Shown piece after piece: positions 6,758 to 10,399 of a DNA stretch of 10,399 nt (position 1 is its first letter; every line of letters starts with the position of its first letter). Location of the stretch: contig CAKZJI010000033.1 of assembly GCA_936941515.1 (NCBI GenBank), positions 1 through 10,399 of the forward strand. The letters are read 5' to 3'. Source of the DNA: an uncultured Propionibacteriaceae bacterium (lineage in GTDB: Bacteria > Actinomycetota > Actinomycetes > Propionibacteriales > Propionibacteriaceae). The notes beneath the pieces were generated by a model. It searched no databases and was not told where the DNA came from. It saw only the letters and a program-made list of their open reading frames with translations. Both the position numbers and the translations under genes were made by a program.

Positions 6758-7573
6758 ATGACGCGGAGACGGGCGGCCGGCATGAAGCCGGGCGGGCACT
6801 CGCGAGGGTGGGTGCCCAACCACCATGGTGCGTGGGCGATGCTGATCCTGCCCTATCTGATGGGTTTGGTCTGGGCCGTCAAGGCAGGAGACTTCAAGCC
6901 CGCCTTGGGGCTGCTGGGGCTTGTCTGGATCATCGGATATTTCGCGTTCTTCGCCACCGTGACGTGGCTGAAGTCGAATTTCAAGCCACGGTACCGTCGC
7001 GCCGTCGCCACCTATGGCGGGATCGTCGTGGTGCTGGGCGTGGTGCTGCTGGTGTTGATGCCCAGGTGGTGGTCCTGGGGATTGGTTTTCGGCCCATTGA
7101 CCGGGCTCGGGCTGTGGCTTGCCTGGCGGCGACGGGAGCGGTCTCTGCTGTCGGGATTCGCGACGGTGAGTGCCGCCAGTCTGCTGCCTCTGGTGATGGG
7201 CTCTGAGGGGCCACTGGCCTTGGGAGGTCTGCCTGTGCTGCTGGGCCTGTCGCTGGTATGCCTCGGGTATTTCTTCGGCACGGTCTTCTACGTCAAAACC
7301 AACGTCCGTGAACGCGGGCATGTGGCGTACATCATCTACTCAGTTGCCTGGCATGTCGCCTTCACGGTGCTATTCGCCGTCACAGGCTTCGGGCTGCCTC
7401 GTTGGTGGCTGGTCGCCTTCTTCGCCGCCTGCACCTTGAGGGCGGCGCTGGTGCCCTTGCTGGGACCGATGCGAGGCCGCAGAGTCACCACGAAACAGCT
7501 GGGGTACACGGAGGTGATCGTGACGATGGTGCTGGTTGCGATCCTGGTGCCCGGGGTGCTCACCGGAGTGTGA
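6758..7573 (+). CDS. YwiC-like multi-pass membrane protein
   Basis: 271 residues with about nine hydrophobic segments. Near the N-terminus is PNHHGAWAML (residues 20-29), the signature of the YwiC-like family (Bacillus YwiC has the same P-N-x-HGAW start before its first membrane helix). The second helix is followed by a short basic stretch KSNFKPRYRR, and a YFFGTVFYVKTNVRERG segment precedes the last three helices. The function of the family is not established. The conserved His/Trp motif at the membrane surface and the conserved basic loops suggest an enzyme or carrier rather than a structural protein (inference). ATG 6758 is chosen for its leaderless promoter. The gene ends 30 bp before ispH, but ispH appears to have its own promoter. 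Confidence 0.85.
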   Translation: MTRRRAAGMKPGGHSRGWVPNHHGAWAMLILPYLMGLVWAVKAGDFKPALGLLGLVWIIGYFAFFATVTWLKSNFKPRYRRAVATYGGIVVVLGVVLLVLMPRWWSWGLVFGPLTGLGLWLAWRRRERSLLSGFATVSAASLLPLVMGSEGPLALGGLPVLLGLSLVCLGYFFGTVFYVKTNVRERGHVAYIIYSVAWHVAFTVLFAVTGFGLPRWWLVAFFAACTLRAALVPLLGPMRGRRVTTKQLGYTEVIVTMVLVAILVPGVLTGV

Positions 7574-7590
7574 TCTTGGGGGTGGGACCG

Positions 7591-7596
7591 TACACT
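7591..7596 (+). promoter_or_regulatory. Candidate -10 element (TACACT) of ispH
   Basis: TACACT ends 7 nt before ATG 7604. GTGTGA at 7568-7573 is a weak -35 candidate at 17-bp spacing and overlaps the end of the YwiC-like gene. There is no Shine-Dalgarno before the ATG. Confidence 0.5.
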
Positions 7597-7603
7597 GGCG
7601 CCC

Positions 7604-8617
7604 ATGGCTGGTTCTGGAAAGCGGGTGATCGTGGCGGCTCCACGTGGCTATTGCGCTGGCGTGGATCGGGCGGTCGTGACGGTGGAACGGGCCCTGGAGG
7701 CCTATGGCCCTCCCGTGTACGTTCGCAAGCAGATCGTCCACAACAGGCACGTCGTCTCCACGCTTGAGGAGCGTGGGGCCGTCTTCGTCGACGAACTGGA
7801 TGAGGTGCCTGCGGACGCGATGGTCGTCTTCTCCGCGCACGGCGTGTCCCCGGCGGTGAAGGAGGAGGCGGCTCGTCGTGAGTTGCGGACCATTGACGCC
7901 ACGTGCCCATTGGTGACGAAGGTGCATCGTGAGGCTAGGCGGTTTGCTGCGCAGGATAACGACATTCTTCTTATTGGTCATGCTGGGCATGAGGAGGTGG
8001 AGGGCACGATGGGGGAGGCCCCGGAGCGCACCATCCTCATCCAGGGTCCGGAGGATGTGGATCGTCTGGATCTCCCTGGCGATAGGCCTATGGTGTGGCT
8101 GTCTCAAACCACTCTTAGTGTCGATGAGACTATGGAGACCGTTGATCGGCTGCGGCAGAGGTTCCCGCTGCTGACGAGTCCACCTTCTGACGATATCTGC
8201 TATGCCACCCAGAATCGTCAGCAGGCTGTGAAGCAGATTGCGCCGCGCTGTGACCTAATGATTGTGGTGGGGTCGCGTAATTCGTCGAATTCGGTGCGGT
8301 TGGTGGAGGTTGCCCGTGAGGCTGGGGCTAGGCGGTCTGAGCGTATTGATTATGCCTCTGAGATCCAGCCGGAATGGCTGGAGGGTGTTGAGACTGTTGG
8401 TTTGACGTCTGGGGCTTCTGTGCCAGATGAGTTGGTGCAGGAGGTGTTGGAGCTCCTGGCTGACCAGGGCTTCACGCAGGCGGAGGAGGAACGCCTCATG
8501 GAGGAGAGTCTTACGTTTGCGCTGCCGCCTGAGCTGCGTCGTGATCTGGGTGGAGGGGATCGACGACAGGGTGGTCGTCGTTCTGTGGGAGGCTCTGGTA
8601 GTTCTGGGGGGCCGTGA
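7604..8617 (+). CDS. ispH: 4-hydroxy-3-methylbut-2-enyl diphosphate reductase
   Basis: A 337-residue IspH (LytB), the iron-sulfur enzyme that makes IPP and DMAPP in the last step of the MEP pathway. The three cluster cysteines are present: Cys17 ([10 protein letters not shown]), Cys101 ([11 protein letters not shown]) and Cys199 ([11 protein letters not shown]). Substrate-pocket residues are also present: His46, His79, His129 with Glu131 ([10 protein letters not shown]), the SSNS motif at 227-230, and Ser272 ([11 protein letters not shown]). The core matches the roughly 310-320 residues typical of the family. The last about 25 residues form a Gly/Arg/Ser-rich low-complexity tail beyond the usual fold. 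Third-position GC falls from about 77% before codon 107 to about 60% after it (hand count), with more T-ending codons, so the 3' part may have a different history. ATG 7604 has a leaderless promoter. Confidence 0.97.
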   Translation: MAGSGKRVIVAAPRGYCAGVDRAVVTVERALEAYGPPVYVRKQIVHNRHVVSTLEERGAVFVDELDEVPADAMVVFSAHGVSPAVKEEAARRELRTIDATCPLVTKVHREARRFAAQDNDILLIGHAGHEEVEGTMGEAPERTILIQGPEDVDRLDLPGDRPMVWLSQTTLSVDETMETVDRLRQRFPLLTSPPSDDICYATQNRQQAVKQIAPRCDLMIVVGSRNSSNSVRLVEVAREAGARRSERIDYASEIQPEWLEGVETVGLTSGASVPDELVQEVLELLADQGFTQAEEERLMEESLTFALPPELRRDLGGGDRRQGGRRSVGGSGSSGGP

Positions 8618-8717
8618 TCTGCCAGGTCTTCTGTGTGGTGTGAGGAAGTGGTGATCTGACGGCGCAACGTGCCGGTCGGCTTCGCCACCGTTTGATATTT
8701 CTCAACCATGTGGATGA

Positions 8718-8744
8718 CGAGGGGCCTCAGGGTTCTGCCTCTCG
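8718..8744 (+). terminator. Possible hairpin terminator downstream of ispH
   Basis: CGAGGGGC pairs with GCCTCTCG (8 bp, one G-U) around an 11-base loop. It lies about 100 nt after the ispH stop, has no T-run, and would include one wobble pair, so support is modest. The surrounding gap from 8618 to 8891 has no recognisable gene. Confidence 0.25.
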
Positions 8745-8878
8745 CCCTCTGTGCACGGTCATTGGAGGCTTATAGCCTGGGATTGTGCTCACGAGAAGGT
8801 GACGATGAGGTGCGCTTGGCTGTTGATTCTGACTTGATCTGCGGTGAAGAGCCCTTCACAGCCCGTGATGCAGCCCTC

Positions 8879-8884
8879 TAAGCT
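8879..8884 (+). promoter_or_regulatory. Promoter -10 (TAAGCT) of the lipoate ligase-like gene, with a -35 candidate
   Basis: TAAGCT ends 7 nt before ATG 8892. TTCACA at 8855-8860 is a good -35 candidate (one mismatch to TTGACA) with an 18-bp spacer, making this the most complete promoter in the window. No Shine-Dalgarno lies before the ATG, so the mRNA is probably leaderless. Confidence 0.6.
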
Positions 8885-8891
8885 CTGCATC

Positions 8892-9941
8892 ATGCGTGGT
8901 GAATACAAGGTGCCGGGCGGCAAGCTGGTCGCCGTCGATGTCGAGACCGAAGCCGGAACCCTGAGCCGAGTGGCCCTGTCCGGCGACTTCTTCCTGGAGC
9001 CCGATGACGCCCTGGAGGAGATCAATGCGGCCCTGGTCGGGTTGCCGTCGACCGCATCGGTGGCAGACCTCGCCAAGGCGATCACCACGCGGCTGTCGCC
9101 CGAGGTGCAGTTCATCGGCTTCACCCCCGAGGCTGTGGGGATCGCGGTCAGGCGAGCCCTCGGACACGCCATTGACTGGTCGGACCTGACCTTCGACGTC
9201 ATCGGCCCGGTGTCGATGGACCCACGGATGCACGTCGCCCTCGACGAGGTGCTGGCCGGGGAACTGGCTCGTGGTGAGGCGAACCCCAGCCTGCGCATCT
9301 GGGAATGGGACCAGCCGCTGGTGGTGATCGGCTCCTTCCAGTCGTACCGCAATGAGATCGACGACGAGGGGCTTGAGCGACACGGCATCAACGTCGTACG
9401 ACGCATCACTGGTGGCGGCGCGATGTTCATGGAGCCCGGCAACTGCGTCACCTACTCCCTTGTGGTTCCCGGCGCATTGGTGGAGGGGCTGAGCTTTGAA
9501 CGCAGCTACGAGTTTCTCGACCAGTGGGTGATGGGTGCTCTCGCCGAACTGGGGGTCAACGCCCGTTACGTGCCGCTCAATGACATCGCCTCCGACAAGG
9601 GGAAGATCGCAGGAGCTGCACAGCGTCGCCTCGCCGGTGGGGTGGTGCTGCACCACGTGACCATGGCCTACGACATCGACGCCGACAAGATGCTCCAGGT
9701 GCTGCGGATCGGTCGCGAGAAGCTGTCCGACAAGGGCACGAAGTCCGCCAACAAGCGAGTAGACCCGCTCAGGTCGCAGACTCAGCTTCCCCGCATCCAG
9801 ATCATCGAGAGCTTCCTGAACCACTTCGAGCAGAAGTACAGCACCCGACGGCGCGGCTACGCCGAGGCCGAACTTGCCGCCGCCCGGGAATTAGTGGAGA
9901 CGAAATTCTCCTCCGAGACCTGGACCAAACGGATCCCCTAA
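8892..9941 (+). CDS. Lipoate-protein ligase family protein with accessory domain at the N-terminus
   Basis: A 349-residue protein of the LplA/BPL/LipB superfamily, expected to activate lipoate with ATP and attach it to the lipoyl domains of 2-oxoacid dehydrogenases or GcvH. Residues about 1-85 (GEYKVPGGKLVAVDVE, then LSGDFFLEPDDALEEIN) look like the lipoate-ligase accessory domain, which is C-terminal in E. coli LplA. The catalytic domain starts near residue 110 and contains the RRITGGGAM loop (170-178) and SDKGKIAGAAQRR with Lys238, matching the catalytic lysine of LplA, followed by LHHVTMAYDID. ATG 8892 is preferred over an in-frame GTG at 8844 because of the promoter at 8879-8884 and because GEYKVPGG begins right after it. 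It might instead be an octanoyltransferase (LipM-like). The gene is convergent with the peptide transporter. Confidence 0.88.
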   Translation: MRGEYKVPGGKLVAVDVETEAGTLSRVALSGDFFLEPDDALEEINAALVGLPSTASVADLAKAITTRLSPEVQFIGFTPEAVGIAVRRALGHAIDWSDLTFDVIGPVSMDPRMHVALDEVLAGELARGEANPSLRIWEWDQPLVVIGSFQSYRNEIDDEGLERHGINVVRRITGGGAMFMEPGNCVTYSLVVPGALVEGLSFERSYEFLDQWVMGALAELGVNARYVPLNDIASDKGKIAGAAQRRLAGGVVLHHVTMAYDIDADKMLQVLRIGREKLSDKGTKSANKRVDPLRSQTQLPRIQIIESFLNHFEQKYSTRRRGYAEAELAAARELVETKFSSETWTKRIP

Positions 9942-9967
9942 GACCAGAGCGCTGCAAACGTCGTTAT

Positions 9968-9992
9968 CCGCTGCCCGAACCCGGGGGAGCGG
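9968..9992. terminator. Possible bidirectional terminator between convergent genes
   Basis: CCGCT, a bulged G and CCC pair with GGG and AGCGG across an 8-base loop. The hairpin sits in the 75-bp space between the stop codons of the lipoate ligase-like gene and the peptide transporter gene. There is no strong T-run on either side, and the position is the main argument. Confidence 0.35.
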
Positions 9993-10016
9993 TCTCTGCT
10001 GATGTCCTGCGACCAG

Positions 10017-10399
10017 CTACTGCTCGCTGACGGCCACGCCGACGTCCGCCATCTGCCGCTTCACCCAAGGGGCGACCCCGAACAGGCCGATTGCCACAAC
10101 GATGGTGACGGCACCCAGGCCGTAGTAGTAGGCGGCATCGCCGATGTTCTCGGTGAGGTTGATGACGACGGCGGCGAGGCCCTGGCCGGTGGCGGAGGCA
10201 AGCAACCACAGTGCCATCGCCTGGGAGGCGAAGCTCTTGGGGGCCAGCGCTGTGGTGGTGGCCAGGCCGACGGGGGAGAGGAACAGCTCGCCCACCGTCT
10301 GGAAGACGAACACCAGCACCAGGAACCACCAGGGGGCGAGGGCTTCGCCTCCAGGCCAGGACTGAAAGCCGAATCCCATGAGGACAGCGGACAGGGCGA
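10017..10399 (-). CDS. POT-family proton-coupled peptide transporter (C-terminal part)
   Basis: The C-terminal 126 or so residues of a major-facilitator membrane protein; the frame is open to the window edge, so the start lies outside. The segment VGELFLSPVGL followed by LAPKSFASQAMALWLLASA matches the conserved late-helix region of proton-dependent oligopeptide transporters (POT/PTR2, DtpA/DtpT type), which import di- and tripeptides. Three hydrophobic helices are visible: PWWFLVLVFVFQTVGELF, the ASQAMALWLLASATGQGLAA stretch, and AAYYYGLGAVTIVVAIGLFG. A basic, then polar tail ending VAVSEQ follows. Substrate cannot be set from this part alone, since the ExxER motif in the first helix is missing from the window. 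Confidence 0.88.
   Translation of the reverse strand, partial: ALSAVLMGFGFQSWPGGEALAPWWFLVLVFVFQTVGELFLSPVGLATTTALAPKSFASQAMALWLLASATGQGLAAVVINLTENIGDAAYYYGLGAVTIVVAIGLFGVAPWVKRQMADVGVAVSEQ

Noticed and set aside
7574..7590. G-rich run (GGGGG, T, GGG) before ispH as a possible quadruplex
   Set aside because: Only two G-runs are close together, which is not enough for an intramolecular quadruplex.
8844..8891. Upstream extension of the lipoate ligase-like gene to GTG 8844
   Set aside because: It would overlap the best promoter in the window, has no ribosome-binding site, and adds residues with no homology pattern.
1..10399. Search for a defence system, mobile element, CRISPR array, tRNA or riboswitch
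   Set aside because: No direct-repeat array, transposase or integrase motifs, tRNA cloverleaf or known riboswitch pattern was seen by eye. The content is mostly housekeeping genes.

Overview
The window is high-GC DNA with tightly packed genes and strong G/C preference at third codon positions. The gene set (a Tap-type exported peptidase, an Rv1086-like short-chain cis-prenyltransferase, xseA/xseB close to ispH, a YwiC-like protein) points to an actinobacterium. The family Propionibacteriaceae is a guess from overall gene style, not a demonstrated assignment. No mobile element, CRISPR array, rRNA or tRNA was seen.

Layout. At 2-442 is the 3' part of a DoxX-like membrane protein gene. At 499-633 is a possible 44-codon leaderless small ORF whose stop overlaps (ATGA) the start of a membrane-anchored Tap-family alpha/beta-hydrolase peptidase (630-2291), followed by a perfect 10-bp hairpin. 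At 2406-3206 is a cis-prenyltransferase. Convergent to it is a minus-strand operon read from 6184 down to 3219: xseA, xseB (ATGA overlap), a polytopic membrane protein of unknown function, and a membrane-anchored alpha/beta hydrolase (ATGA overlap). Divergent from xseA are three plus-strand genes: a small two-TM protein (6353-6730), a YwiC-like protein (6758-7573) and ispH (7604-8617). A 274-bp gap leads to a lipoate-protein ligase-like gene with unusual domain order (8892-9941). It converges on the 3' end of a POT-family peptide transporter (10017-10399, minus strand, cut by the window edge).

Functional themes. IspH makes IPP/DMAPP and the cis-prenyltransferase uses IPP, so both ends of polyprenyl-phosphate carrier supply are present. 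XseA and XseB form exonuclease VII. The exported peptidase and the POT transporter could both serve peptide scavenging, but they are not adjacent and the link is inference.

The most striking signal is regulatory. Seven proposed start codons (six recognisable genes and the small ORF) lie 6 or 7 nt downstream of a TANNNT -10 hexamer with no usable Shine-Dalgarno sequence. That is the signature of leaderless mRNAs. In contrast, three operon-internal or coupled genes (the peptidase, xseB and the alpha/beta hydrolase) have clear Shine-Dalgarno sequences. This pattern also resolves several start codons.
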